Shown: positions 53,031 to 61,960 of the stretch, in pieces
Layout: each line of letters opens with the position of its first letter
Numbering within the stretch: position 1 is the stretch's first letter
DNA from: Eubacterium sp.
GTDB taxonomy: Bacteria; Bacillota; Clostridia; Lachnospirales; Lachnospiraceae
Assembly: GCA_017433295.1 (NCBI GenBank)
Contig: JAFRHL010000006.1
Span: 1 to 64,000, forward strand
Direction of reading: 5' to 3'
Length of the DNA stretch: 64,000 nt
Position numbers and translations under genes: made by a program
The notes under the pieces: generated by a model
Seen by the model: only the letters and a program-made list of their open reading frames with translations
Database searches by the model: none
What the model was told of the DNA's origin: nothing

Positions 53031-54782
53031 TTATCGGGGATCCGTGTATCTGGCCCCTTCCCATTCAATGCCCTTATCCTCGGTAATAATCCGTGATTCC
53101 GACATGGGAAGCGGTTTTGAGAAGTAGTATCCCTGGGCTCTCTCACAGCCGATGGCCTTGAGAAAATCAAAGTGTTCTTTCGTCTCGACCCCTTCCTGCA
53201 GCGGCTGGGCTCCAAGGCTTTGTGCCGCCCGTACAATATAGCGGATCAATTCTCCTGTTTTTGGATGGCGGTCATAGGTTCGTAAGAATTCCAGATCCAT
53301 CTTCAGCACATCAAAATCGTACTCCAGCAGATTCGTAAGAGAGGAATAGCCGCTGCCGAAGTCATCTACCCAGATGTTATAGCCAGCTTTGCGGAATTTT
53401 TCCACCCCTTCATGGAGCAGGGATGAGTTTTCGATCAGGGCGCTTTCCGTGATCTCAATATCCAGAATATCTCTGGGAAGGCCGTAGCGGGACCGGAAAC
53501 GTTCTGTCAGCTCAAAAACATCACAAAGTTCAAAATCCAGCCGGGAGAGGTTGATGGATATGGGAACGATGGGTTTTCCCTCTTCCATGAGGATATAGAG
53601 ATCTTCACAGACCTTCCTGATCACGAAAATATCCACCTTGTGGATCATATGATATTCTTCCAGGGGAACAATAAACTGGGAGGGAGAGAGCATTCCCATC
53701 TTCGGGTCATCCCATCTGGCCAGAGCTTCGTAGCCGCAGATTTTCCCGGTGGAGACTCTCACGACAGGCTGGTAGAATACCTTCAGGTATTCCTTTTCCA
53801 CGGCAGTATCAATGTTGTCCAGGACATACTGCTGCATACGCAGACGTTCATGAATTCCCGGCTCATAAAAGTCATATATTTTATCATAGCGCCGTTTGAT
53901 CATGTTGCAGGTCAGCCTGGCGTAATCACAGGCAAGGCCTGCTTCTGTGCAGTCTTCTTCCAGTATGTAAATTCCGGCTTTGATCTCTATCCGGATCCCA
54001 TCAAAGATCTTAAGCAGGGCATCATGAATGCGTTCCACGTGTATTTCCACATTCCGGGCATCAGTGCATACTACAAAATGGTCATTGGAGAAGCGGGCAA
54101 TGACAGCCTGGTCAAATTCTTTTCGTATGGTATAGGCCGTCCGGCAGAGAAGGTCATCTCCCTTTTGAAAACCGTAGTTTTCATTAAACATTCTGAAATT
54201 CACAATATCAAAATGTACAAAAGCAGGCTTTCCTCCGTTACAGAGTCCTCCTTTTTCAAAGACTTCCTTCTGGACTGTCTCGTAAAAGGCTGTCATATTT
54301 AGAAGGCCGGTAAGCTTGTCAGTATTTCTGTTCATGGTTAACAGCTGGGCTTCTGCGAAGCTGTTGCGTCCCCGGTTGTAATAATCGTCCTTATCCAGGT
54401 CTACGATGTAAACATAAAAATACCTCTTCCCGTCCTTCCCATGGAGTAAATGTCCGAAATCCTCCACATAGCGGATCTTGCCCTGCTTTGTTACGATCCG
54501 GTAGCGGACATAGTCATGTATTTTCTGGCTGTTAAACACCTGGGCAAGGATATCATTTTCAATCTTTATATAATCCTCAGGATGAACCATCCCGCGAAAG
54601 CTGTTGCCTGTAAACTCCCGGAATTCCTCCATTGTGCTGCATCCGTACAGTTCGATGATGTTCTGTTCCGCAAAAAGTATCTCCATATCCCCATCGGCAT
54701 TGTAGATGAAAAAGCCGCCGGGCAGGCCTGTCGGGATATACTTTTCATCCGGCTTTACAGTGAATTTATTATCAGTGTTCAT
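53031..54782 (-). CDS. PAS-GGDEF-EAL c-di-GMP phosphodiesterase with degenerate GGDEF
   Basis: A 583-residue soluble protein. Residues about 15-125 form a PAS fold (FFIYNADGDMEILFAEQNII to VYIVDLD), about 155-300 a GGDEF domain whose signature reads ARFSNDHFVV instead of GGDEF, so it is probably inactive, and about 315-575 an EAL domain. The EAL catalytic Glu is Glu352 (GYEALARWDD); ISINLSRLDF, IEITES, VDDFGSGYSS and VLKMD are kept, so hydrolysis of c-di-GMP is likely. AGGAGG precedes the start. With the two GGDEF genes at 45 and 62 kb it suggests an active c-di-GMP network. Confidence 0.93.
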   Translation of the reverse strand: MNTDNKFTVKPDEKYIPTGLPGGFFIYNADGDMEILFAEQNIIELYGCSTMEEFREFTGNSFRGMVHPEDYIKIENDILAQVFNSQKIHDYVRYRIVTKQGKIRYVEDFGHLLHGKDGKRYFYVYIVDLDKDDYYNRGRNSFAEAQLLTMNRNTDKLTGLLNMTAFYETVQKEVFEKGGLCNGGKPAFVHFDIVNFRMFNENYGFQKGDDLLCRTAYTIRKEFDQAVIARFSNDHFVVCTDARNVEIHVERIHDALLKIFDGIRIEIKAGIYILEEDCTEAGLACDYARLTCNMIKRRYDKIYDFYEPGIHERLRMQQYVLDNIDTAVEKEYLKVFYQPVVRVSTGKICGYEALARWDDPKMGMLSPSQFIVPLEEYHMIHKVDIFVIRKVCEDLYILMEEGKPIVPISINLSRLDFELCDVFELTERFRSRYGLPRDILDIEITESALIENSSLLHEGVEKFRKAGYNIWVDDFGSGYSSLTNLLEYDFDVLKMDLEFLRTYDRHPKTGELIRYIVRAAQSLGAQPLQEGVETKEHFDFLKAIGCERAQGYYFSKPLPMSESRIITEDKGIEWEGARYTDPR

Positions 54783-55043
54783 TCAAAAACCTCCTGACAT
54801 TATGATATCACTCTCTGTATAAGAAAAAGATCTGTGTAACAATAAAGAAATCCCCGATAAAAATAATTATAGTCATTCACAGCAGTTTTCGCAAGTAGGG
54901 ACAGAATATAAATAATAGTAATAATATATAAATGTGGAAAAACCGTGTAGAACATGGTATAGTTATAAGACGATTTGTTGATATTTATTTCTGTTAACCA
55001 GCACTCCGTTAATTTATAACGAAATAGAGGGAGGGTACATATT

Positions 55044-55724
55044 TTGAATGAAATAATACTGGTGGCTGCAGCGTTATTTCTTACTCTCTTCTGCCTGATC
55101 TGCACTGTTATCGCACTAATTTACTGTTGAACAGACGGCCTGTTCAGAGGACAGATGTACTCTGCGCTTCATAATGGAAGATACCGGGATCGGCATGGAT
55201 CAGGACTACATTCCCAAACTTTTTGAAGCCTTTTCCCAGGAAGATCTGACATCCACCAATCAATATGGCGGAAGCGGTCTTGGAATGGCCATTACCAAAA
55301 ATATTGTTGAGATGATGGGCGGGGAGATCAAAGTGGAAAGTGAAAAAGGGCTTGGTTCAACCTTTATAGTTTCCGTATCACTTACACGGGTTCCGAAAGA
55401 AAGCATCCCCATGCCTGTGAAAGAAGAATTGCCGGCAGAAGCGCTTTCTCTTGAAGGGCGGCACCTGCTGGTCGTGGAGGACAATGATCTGAACGCCGAA
55501 ATACTGATCGACCTGCTGGAAATGGAGGATATCAGTACTGAGTGGGCGGAAAACGGGCGGATCGCGGTGATGCAAAGACCGTTCCCATCATTGCCCTCAC
55601 GGCCAACGCCTTTGAAGAAGACGTGCAGCAATGCATTCAGGCAGGCATGGATGCCCATCTGTCCAAGCCTGTAGATATTGACAAGCTTAAGGAAACCCTT
55701 TCCCGGCTGCTGGCTGATAAATAA
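55044..55724 (+). pseudogene. Remnant of a hybrid sensor histidine kinase
   Basis: From TTG 55044 a short frame encodes a single membrane helix (NEIILVAAALFLTLFCLIC) and stops at 55129. In another frame the end of a histidine-kinase ATPase domain follows: RFIMEDTGIGMDQDY (G1 box), LFEAFSQEDLT, GGSGLGMAITKNIVEMMGG (G2). A receiver domain begins VVEDNDLNAEILIDLLEME but breaks at about 55565 where the phospho-acceptor Asp region is missing, then resumes in another frame as VPIIALTANAFEEDVQQCI and LSKPVDIDKLKETL up to 55724. The sensor, dimerisation domain and central receiver are deleted, so it is not functional. Confidence 0.85.
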
Positions 55725-55730
55725 ATATAC

Positions 55731-55778
55731 AAAAAGCCGGGATTTCATGCAGTAATACATGAAGTGCCGGCATTTTTG
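55731..55778 (+). terminator. Terminator after the kinase remnant
   Basis: GCCGG with TTCATG faces CATGAA with GCCGGC, followed by ATTTTTGG, a survivor of the original gene's end. Confidence 0.7.
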
Positions 55779-55780
55779 GC

Positions 55781-55809
55781 TTGAATTATCCCTTTAATTG
55801 TTGTACAAT
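55781..55809 (+). promoter_or_regulatory. Promoter of the liv operon
   Basis: TTGAAT at 55781-55786, 17-bp spacer, TACAAT at 55804-55809; start near 55816, leader about 53 nt. Confidence 0.65.
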
Positions 55810-55868
55810 TTTAACAGTAATTTATTGGTTTTCAGTTGTTTGTTGAGCATTTTATGAGGAGGAGACTT

Positions 55869-57044
55869 ATGAAGAAATTAATTGCTCTTACATTATCTGT
55901 TCTGCTTGTCCTCAGCTTCTGCGCAGGCTGTGGCGGAGGTGGTGCCGCGGATTCCGGCGATACCATCCGGATCGGTGTATTTGAACCTGCTTCCGGAGAC
56001 AACGGTGCCGGCGGCAAGCAGGAGACTCTCGGTATCCAGTATGCAAATAAGGTGCAGCCCACTGTTACTATCGGGGACAAGGAGTACAAGGTTGAACTGG
56101 CCATCGTTGATAATGAGTCCGATAACTCCAAGGCTGTTACGGCAGCCCAGAACCTGGTTTCCCAGGACGTATCCATCGTACTCGGCTCCTATGGCTCCAG
56201 CGTATCCATTGCTGCTTCCGATGTATTTGCAGATGCCGGTATGCCCGCTGTTGGTGTTACCTGTACCAATCCGCAGGTTACAGCTGACTGTGAGCAGTAT
56301 TTCAGGATCTGCTTCCTGGATCCCTTCCAGGGTACGGTTCTTGCCAACTATGCCTATGAGAATGGTATGAGAAAAGCATACTGTCTCTCCAAGCTTGGTG
56401 ATGATTACTCTGTAGGTCTCGTTAATTACTTCGTGGAGGCTTTCAAGGGCCTCGGCGGCGAGGTAGTTGAAGAGCAGTTCCCGGACAAGAACTCAGACTT
56501 TACATCTTACGTTGCCAACGCAAAGAAGGCCGGCTGTGATGTATTCTTCAGCCCTGTATCCACAGAAGCCGCAGCCCTCATCATTGACCAGGCAGAGGCC
56601 CAGTCCCTGGGTATGCCCATCCTGGCAGGTGATACCTGGGATTCCAACGTTATCACAGGCGCCGCAAAGGGCAAGAATGTAGAGATCGTTGTAACCACCT
56701 TCTATCAGGAGGGCGGTAATCCTGAATTTGACGAAGGCATCAAGGCATGGTTTGAGGAAGACGCAGATGCCAAGACCAACAATGGAGGCAATACAGACCT
56801 GGCAGCGGTTACAGCCATGGGATACGATGCTTATTTCGTAGCCCTTGAGGCCCTGAAGGCTGCCGGATCGACAGACCCCGCCGACGTACTTGCCGCTCTG
56901 CCGACACTTAAGGTAAGCGGACTTGTTTGCGGAGACGTTTCCTTCAATGAGACAGGCGATGCCAACAAGACCGAGGCTTTCGTAAAGAAGTGCAATACCC
57001 AGACAGGTGAATGGGAATTCTTAAAGAAGCAGTCTGCTGAATAG
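55869..57044 (+). CDS. livJ: Branched-chain amino acid ABC transporter substrate-binding lipoprotein
   Basis: Extracellular receptor for leucine/isoleucine/valine or related amino acids. ATG 55869 has GAGGAGGAG upstream. The 391-residue precursor has a lipoprotein signal (SVLLVLSFCAGCGGGG), with Cys at about residue 21, and a periplasmic-binding fold type I (IRIGVFEPASGDNGAGGKQ, VSQDVSIVLGSYGSSVSIA, GVTCTNPQ). The ligand set is not certain from sequence. First gene of livJHMGF; a hairpin follows it. Confidence 0.94.
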   Translation: MKKLIALTLSVLLVLSFCAGCGGGGAADSGDTIRIGVFEPASGDNGAGGKQETLGIQYANKVQPTVTIGDKEYKVELAIVDNESDNSKAVTAAQNLVSQDVSIVLGSYGSSVSIAASDVFADAGMPAVGVTCTNPQVTADCEQYFRICFLDPFQGTVLANYAYENGMRKAYCLSKLGDDYSVGLVNYFVEAFKGLGGEVVEEQFPDKNSDFTSYVANAKKAGCDVFFSPVSTEAAALIIDQAEAQSLGMPILAGDTWDSNVITGAAKGKNVEIVVTTFYQEGGNPEFDEGIKAWFEEDADAKTNNGGNTDLAAVTAMGYDAYFVALEALKAAGSTDPADVLAALPTLKVSGLVCGDVSFNETGDANKTEAFVKKCNTQTGEWEFLKKQSAE

Positions 57045-57078
57045 TCGTTATTTGTTGCCGAATGAATTAAAACACATA

Positions 57079-57102
57079 GCGGGAAGCTTCGATGCTTCCC
57101 GC
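57079..57102 (+). promoter_or_regulatory. Intercistronic hairpin between livJ and livH
   Basis: GCGGGAAGC (57079-57087), TTCGAT loop, GCTTCCCGC (57094-57102), then an ACTTATTATT tail. It probably stabilises the livJ message and partly terminates, giving more binding protein than permease. Confidence 0.75.
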
Positions 57103-57129
57103 ACTTATTATTAAAGAAAGAATAGTATT

Positions 57130-58014
57130 ATGGGATTATTACATACATGGCTGCCTTATATACTGGCGGGAATTGCCGTCGGTGGACAATATGCGCTGAT
57201 TGCCATCGGATATACAATGGTCTATGGTATCCTGAGACTGATCAATTTTGCCCACGGTGATGTGTTCATGTGGTCCGGACTTATCATGGTATATCTGATC
57301 ACCGCCCTGCCTCTGGGGGTTTCCGTTATTCTTGTTATCCTTTTTGCCATAGTCCTGGGAACAACAATCGAGAGGGTGGCTTACAGACCCTTAAGATCGG
57401 CCCCCCGTATGTCCATCATGATCTCCGCCATCGGAGTCTCCTATCTTCTGCAGAATTTTGCCCTCTATATCACAGGTGGCCTTACAAAAACTTACCCTTC
57501 CATCAGCTGGCTGCAGAAGACCGTTACAATCGGCTCGGCGACCACAAAGATGGTTACCCTCATTACCCCGGTGCTGACTATAGCCCTTGTTTTCCTTCTG
57601 GTAATGCTGATCAAACATACCAAGATCGGTATGGCCATGCGGGCTGTTTCCCGCGATTTTGATACATCTTCCCTGATGGGAATTGATATAAACAGGGTAA
57701 TTACCGTCACCTTCGTGATCGGCTGCGGACTTGCAGCCATAGGATCCGTACTCTACTTTTCCAATTATACCGGCATCAATCCCATGTCCGGAGCCATGCC
57801 CGGACTTAAGGCTTTTGTTGCCGCGGTATTCGGTGGAATCGGATCGGTGCCGGGAGCTGTTTTGGGCGCTTTTGTTATAGGTATCTGTGAAAACCTAATC
57901 AAAGGTGCCGGATGGACGACCTTCTCGGATGCTTTTACATTTGTACTCCTCATCATAATCCTGATGGTCAAGCCGACAGGTTTATTTGGTGAGAAGAACC
58001 TGGACAAGGTTTAG
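57130..58014 (+). CDS. livH: Branched-chain amino acid ABC transporter permease LivH
   Basis: A 294-residue permease with about eight helices and the LivH patterns GGQYALIAIGYTMVYGILRL, INFAHGDVFMWSG, RPLRSAPRMSIMISAIGVSY and the EAA-like MGIDINRVITVTFVIG. GGIGSVPGAVLGAFVIGICE is at the C-terminal end. It pairs with LivM. The gene is 85 bp after livJ and 13 bp before livM. Confidence 0.95.
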   Translation: MGLLHTWLPYILAGIAVGGQYALIAIGYTMVYGILRLINFAHGDVFMWSGLIMVYLITALPLGVSVILVILFAIVLGTTIERVAYRPLRSAPRMSIMISAIGVSYLLQNFALYITGGLTKTYPSISWLQKTVTIGSATTKMVTLITPVLTIALVFLLVMLIKHTKIGMAMRAVSRDFDTSSLMGIDINRVITVTFVIGCGLAAIGSVLYFSNYTGINPMSGAMPGLKAFVAAVFGGIGSVPGAVLGAFVIGICENLIKGAGWTTFSDAFTFVLLIIILMVKPTGLFGEKNLDKV

Positions 58015-58027
58015 AAAGGAGGGCTTT

Positions 58028-59335
58028 ATGGAAAACAAAATTGGCGGCAAAACAAAAACAGCCCTCTCTATAGCCTGCATAGCCGTATTTCTTATTTTTG
58101 TATATGTGGGAGATATTATGATATCTCCGGGTTCCAGTATGAAAATGTTGATCACTGTGATCGAGAAAGGCTCCATATTCGCCCTTGTGGCAGTATCCAT
58201 GAACCTGTTAAATGGTTTTACGGGACTGTTTTCTCTGGGGCAGGCAGGATTTATGCTGATTGGGGCATATACCTACGCAATATTCACTATTCCCGCCGGC
58301 TCACATGACTCTGTATATCAATATTTCAACGGCGGTATTATCAAATGGTCCATTGTTGAGATTCTTGAAAATAAACTGGGTCTGTTCGGACACTATCTGG
58401 GAATGTTTATTCCCATGCTTTTTGCGGGGGTCCTGGTGGCGCTGATCGGCTTTCTGATCGGTATCCCTGTGCTCAGACTTAAATCAGACTATCTTGCCAT
58501 TGCCACTCTGGGTTTTGCGGAGATCATCAGGGCTTTCTTCCAGTGGAATACCCTGGGACCGGTGACAAACGGGTCCAATGTACTTCGTAAATATACTACT
58601 TACAAAAATGCCATATTCCCTGTGGTGATTGCGGGCATTTCCATCGCCATCATTTTGCTGCTCATCAACTCCACCTACGGAAGAGCCTTCCGGGCCATAA
58701 GGGATGACGAGATAGCAGCCGAAGCAATGGGTGTCAACCTTTTTAAACACAAGGAAATGTCTTTTGTCATTTCCTCTTTCTTTGCCGGGATCAGCGGCGC
58801 CCTGCTGGCCATGTTTCAGACCACCATCAGCGCCACACCCTTTACGACGGTAATGACTTACGAGATTCTGCTCATTGTTGTAATCGGCGGAATCGGGTCC
58901 ATCACCGGATCCATAATAGGTGCCTTCCTCTTTACGGCAGCCTCCGAGTGGTGGCTCAGAGGACTTGACGCAGGAAGATGGCTGGGCATATCCTCCAGGC
59001 TTATGCGACCGGGATTTCGAAAAGTTGTCTTTGCCATCCTGATCATGCTCATTGTACTTTTTTATTCCCGTGGAATCATGGGAGACAGGGAATTCAGCTG
59101 GGATGGATTTATCAACTGGTGGAAGACCCGCCCTGCCGCAATCAAAGCCTGGCCTGAAAAGAAGGCTGCTGCCAGAGCCGCCAGGAAAGAAGCAAAGGCT
59201 GTCAAAACTGCAGCGAAAGCAAGAGCAAAGCAGGCCGACCGGGAAAGCGCAGCTGCCAAAGCTTCCGGACAGGCACTGTTTACTCCTCTGCCTTTGGCCG
59301 ATCATGTAGTTGTATTCGATAAGGAGGGCAGGTAA
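58028..59335 (+). CDS. livM: Branched-chain amino acid ABC transporter permease LivM with extended C-terminus
   Basis: ATG 58028 with GGAGGG upstream gives 435 residues. Family patterns are LLNGFTGLFSLGQAGFMLIG, LAIATLGFAEIIR, AFRAIRDDEIAAEAMGVN and IGGIGSITGSIIGAF. The last 70 residues are unusual: after WWKTRPAAIKAW comes a Lys/Ala/Arg-rich tail (EKKAAARAARKEAKAVKTA and so on) ending PLADHVVVFDKEGR. Such a tail is not part of a typical LivM and may contact the ATPases or membrane. It overlaps livG by 1 bp (TAATG). Confidence 0.92.
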   Translation: MENKIGGKTKTALSIACIAVFLIFVYVGDIMISPGSSMKMLITVIEKGSIFALVAVSMNLLNGFTGLFSLGQAGFMLIGAYTYAIFTIPAGSHDSVYQYFNGGIIKWSIVEILENKLGLFGHYLGMFIPMLFAGVLVALIGFLIGIPVLRLKSDYLAIATLGFAEIIRAFFQWNTLGPVTNGSNVLRKYTTYKNAIFPVVIAGISIAIILLLINSTYGRAFRAIRDDEIAAEAMGVNLFKHKEMSFVISSFFAGISGALLAMFQTTISATPFTTVMTYEILLIVVIGGIGSITGSIIGAFLFTAASEWWLRGLDAGRWLGISSRLMRPGFRKVVFAILIMLIVLFYSRGIMGDREFSWDGFINWWKTRPAAIKAWPEKKAAARAARKEAKAVKTAAKARAKQADRESAAAKASGQALFTPLPLADHVVVFDKEGR

Positions 59336-60183
59336 TGGACAATAGACAAGTAGTACTGAGGCTCTCCGATGTTACCATGCAATTCGGCGGGGTCGTTGCG
59401 GTGGACAATCTCAATCTGGAAGTGAAAAAGAATGAGATCGTCGGCCTTATCGGTCCCAACGGTGCCGGAAAGACGACTGCATTCAACTGTATTACAGGCG
59501 TGTACGAGCCCACCAACGGGTCTGTTGAGATCAACGGCCAGGTGGTCATAGAGAACTTCCCCAAAGGAAAGATGAAGGAGGCCTACAAGGGGCGCAACCA
59601 GGGAAAATATACAAGAACCCTGACCATGCTGCCCGATAAGGTCACCAAACTGGGTGTGGCCCGTACTTTCCAGAATATCCGTCTTTTTAAGGGAATGACT
59701 GTTCTGGAAAATGTCATGGTGGCCATGCACATGAACCAGACGGAGTCTGTATTTGGCGCCACATTCAGGAGCCGTAAGGCCCGGGCCCAGGAAAAAGCCA
59801 TGGGGGAAGAGGCCATGGAGCTTTTAAGGAAGGTTGATCTTTATGATAACATGGATGACCTTTCCACTTCCCTGCCCTACGGGAAACAGAGACATCTGGA
59901 GATCGCCAGGGCGCTGGCCACCCATCCCTCCATCCTCCTGCTGGATGAGCCTGCTGCCGGCATGAATCCCCAGGAATCGGATGACCTGATGAAATTCATC
60001 GGCCGTATCAGGGAGGAATTCGACCTGTCGATCCTCATGATAGAGCATCATATGCAGGTGGTTATGGGAATCTGTGAGCACATCTATGTACTTAACTACG
60101 GCGGCCAGATAGCCGACGGTACCCCCGAAGAGATCCAGGCTAACCCTGCAGTAATAGAAGCATATCTGGGAGGCGATGAATAA
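59335..60183 (+). CDS. livG: Branched-chain amino acid ABC transporter ATP-binding protein LivG
   Basis: A 282-residue ABC ATPase with Walker A GPNGAGKTT, Q-loop ARTFQNIRLF, signature LPYGKQRHLEIARAL, Walker B LLLDEPAAGMNPQE and switch His in MIEHHMQVVM. Between the first beta sheet and the Q-loop there is an insertion of about 25 residues (GKMKEAYKGRNQGKYTRTLT), longer than in typical LivG. Overlaps livM by 1 bp and livF by 1 bp. Confidence 0.96.
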   Translation: MDNRQVVLRLSDVTMQFGGVVAVDNLNLEVKKNEIVGLIGPNGAGKTTAFNCITGVYEPTNGSVEINGQVVIENFPKGKMKEAYKGRNQGKYTRTLTMLPDKVTKLGVARTFQNIRLFKGMTVLENVMVAMHMNQTESVFGATFRSRKARAQEKAMGEEAMELLRKVDLYDNMDDLSTSLPYGKQRHLEIARALATHPSILLLDEPAAGMNPQESDDLMKFIGRIREEFDLSILMIEHHMQVVMGICEHIYVLNYGGQIADGTPEEIQANPAVIEAYLGGDE

Positions 60184-60887
60184 TGCTGGCAATTAGAAAT
60201 CTGAATGTACATTATGGCGGGATACACGCCCTAAGAGGCATTGACATCGATGTTCCGGACGGCAGGATCATTTCCCTGATCGGAGCCAACGGCGCAGGGA
60301 AATCCACCACTTTAAAGTCTGTCATGGGCCTTGTCCCCAAATCGGACGGCCGCGTCTTCTGGGATGATACGGAGATAACCTCTCTTAAGACTAAGGATAT
60401 TGTTGCAGAAGGTATCATCCTCTGCCCCGAGGGAAGACGGATATTCCCAGACCTGACAGTGGATGAAAATATTGCTGCCGGTGCTTACTTAAGAAAAGAC
60501 AAGGCGGAGATCGCCAGGGACAGGGAGTGGGTATACAATCTGTTCCCAAGACTTTCCGAGAGAACATGGCAGCTGGGAGCTACCCTCTCCGGTGGAGAAC
60601 AGCAGATGCTGGCCGTGGCCAGGTCCCTGATGTCAAAGCCCAAGCTCCTCATGCTGGATGAGCCGTCCCTGGGACTGGCGCCCCTGGTCATAAAAGACAT
60701 CTTTAATGTTATCCAGAAGATCAAAGAAGACGGAGTAAACATCCTGCTGATCGAGCAGAATGCCAAGGTGGCCCTGGAGATATCTGATTACGCCTACGTA
60801 ATGGAGACCGGCGTCATCACCATGGCAGGTCCCGGGAAGGCCCTGCTTTCTGACCCCAGAGTTCAGCAGGCATATCTGGGCGAATAG
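60183..60887 (+). CDS. livF: Branched-chain amino acid ABC transporter ATP-binding protein LivF
   Basis: A 234-residue ABC ATPase with Walker A GANGAGKSTT, signature LSGGEQQMLAVARSL, Walker B LMLDEPSLGLAP and H-loop-like LIEQNAKVALE (Gln/Asn variant usual for LivF). It ends AYLGE as family members do. Last gene of the livJHMGF operon. Confidence 0.96.
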   Translation: MLAIRNLNVHYGGIHALRGIDIDVPDGRIISLIGANGAGKSTTLKSVMGLVPKSDGRVFWDDTEITSLKTKDIVAEGIILCPEGRRIFPDLTVDENIAAGAYLRKDKAEIARDREWVYNLFPRLSERTWQLGATLSGGEQQMLAVARSLMSKPKLLMLDEPSLGLAPLVIKDIFNVIQKIKEDGVNILLIEQNAKVALEISDYAYVMETGVITMAGPGKALLSDPRVQQAYLGE

Positions 60888-60902
60888 AAAATCAATCGAA
60901 AT
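60888..60902. repeat. Dispersed repeat copy E (inverted)
   Basis: AAAATCAATCGAAAT-type sequence starting at the livF stop; its complement ATTTCGATTGATTT matches copies A, C and D. Confidence 0.5.
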
Positions 60903-60936
60903 AGCTTCGGCGGTTCCCGCCACACCCGATTATGAA

Positions 60937-60975
60937 GAAAAGCCGTTCTTCCACACAAGGAAGTATGGCTTTTTC
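60937..60975 (+). terminator. Terminator of the liv operon
   Basis: GAAAAGCC with CTTCC pairs with GGAAG and GGCTTTTTC; the T-run follows the stem. The remaining 60976-61077 shows nothing recognisable. Confidence 0.75.
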
Positions 60976-61077
60976 ACTGTTTAGGGGGGCGTGTATACCG
61001 GATCGAATACAGCGACTCCCATTGGCATCGGGTGCGGCGGGAAACAGGGCAGCGTAAAAAGTAATAAAAGATTCCTT

Positions 61078-61106
61078 TTGACAAAGAGGTAAGCCTCCTG
61101 TAAAAT
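61078..61106 (+). promoter_or_regulatory. Promoter of the lipoprotein gene
   Basis: TTGACA at 61078-61083, 17-bp spacer, TAAAAT at 61101-61106; start near 61113, leader about 90 nt. Confidence 0.75.
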
Positions 61107-61204
61107 TGACAAAAACGCCGGAGCCATACGAGGGACTCATACACCCTTATGTGGCCGGTATGTAGGTTTATTATGCTGCCGGAATAAAGGGAGGATTTTT
61201 ATAT

Positions 61205-61855
61205 ATGAAGTCATTTAAGAAAACTCTGTTAATATGTATGCTGTGCCTGGCATCTGCCCTTGTTTTTACAGGATGCTCCGATAAAACAAAAAGCAGGGCG
61301 GAGAAACTGGCGGGCCGTTTTTTCACCCCCTCCAGCCTCTCAAATATCGATGATCTGAACCTTGATACTGATGATGGTACAAATTATATCTTTACTTATG
61401 CCGATGAGGAATATAAGGCGGAGTTTTTGACAGACACCTGGAAGATCTATAATTCCTGCCGGATCAAAAATTCAAAAGATATCCTTATGATCTGCAAAGC
61501 TTTATCTGCAGAGCATCCCGTTCCCGGCCGTGACAGGGAGTCTTACAGAACTCCGGAGGATATGGCCTTTGAGTGGGAACAGCACAATATTGCATATGAC
61601 GAATTGCCGGAAGATAACTACTGGAAAGAATCATCCCGGAATGTGGATCTTGACCCTGATGACCAGGGAAAAACTTTCAAGGAGATCTACGAGGACCGCA
61701 CCGGAAAGAAACTGGATCTTGATACCGTGATTGAACATAAAGGCAAGATTACAGAAAAAGTGAAGAAGAAGCTCCGGGAAGAAAACATAGATTCGGATGA
61801 TCTGAGCCTGGAAAAGATCAAAGAAAAGATTAAGGAGTTACTGAAAGATAAATAA
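61205..61855 (+). CDS. Lipoprotein of unknown function
   Basis: A 216-residue lipoprotein precursor with signal LLICMLCLASALVFTGC (lipobox FTGC, Cys about residue 24). The mature part is acidic and soluble, with DDLNLDTDDGTNYIFTYADEEYK and a charged C-terminal coil of repeated Lys/Glu (KIKEKIKELLKDK). I do not recognise a domain. It has its own promoter and precedes a GGDEF gene with a separate promoter. Confidence 0.8.
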   Translation: MKSFKKTLLICMLCLASALVFTGCSDKTKSRAEKLAGRFFTPSSLSNIDDLNLDTDDGTNYIFTYADEEYKAEFLTDTWKIYNSCRIKNSKDILMICKALSAEHPVPGRDRESYRTPEDMAFEWEQHNIAYDELPEDNYWKESSRNVDLDPDDQGKTFKEIYEDRTGKKLDLDTVIEHKGKITEKVKKKLREENIDSDDLSLEKIKEKIKELLKDK

Positions 61856-61869
61856 AAAGGATACTTTAC

Positions 61870-61898
61870 TTGCATTCACAGGAAAAGACGTATAGAAT
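61870..61898 (+). promoter_or_regulatory. Promoter of the second GGDEF gene
   Basis: TTGCAT at 61870-61875, 17-bp spacer, TAGAAT at 61893-61898. A small CGGGT/ACCCG hairpin lies in the leader (61926-61936). Confidence 0.6.
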
Positions 61899-61960
61899 AA
61901 ATACAGTCAGTAACCTGCGATAATTCGGGTTACCCGAAAAGCAGGAAAGGAAGTGTTATT

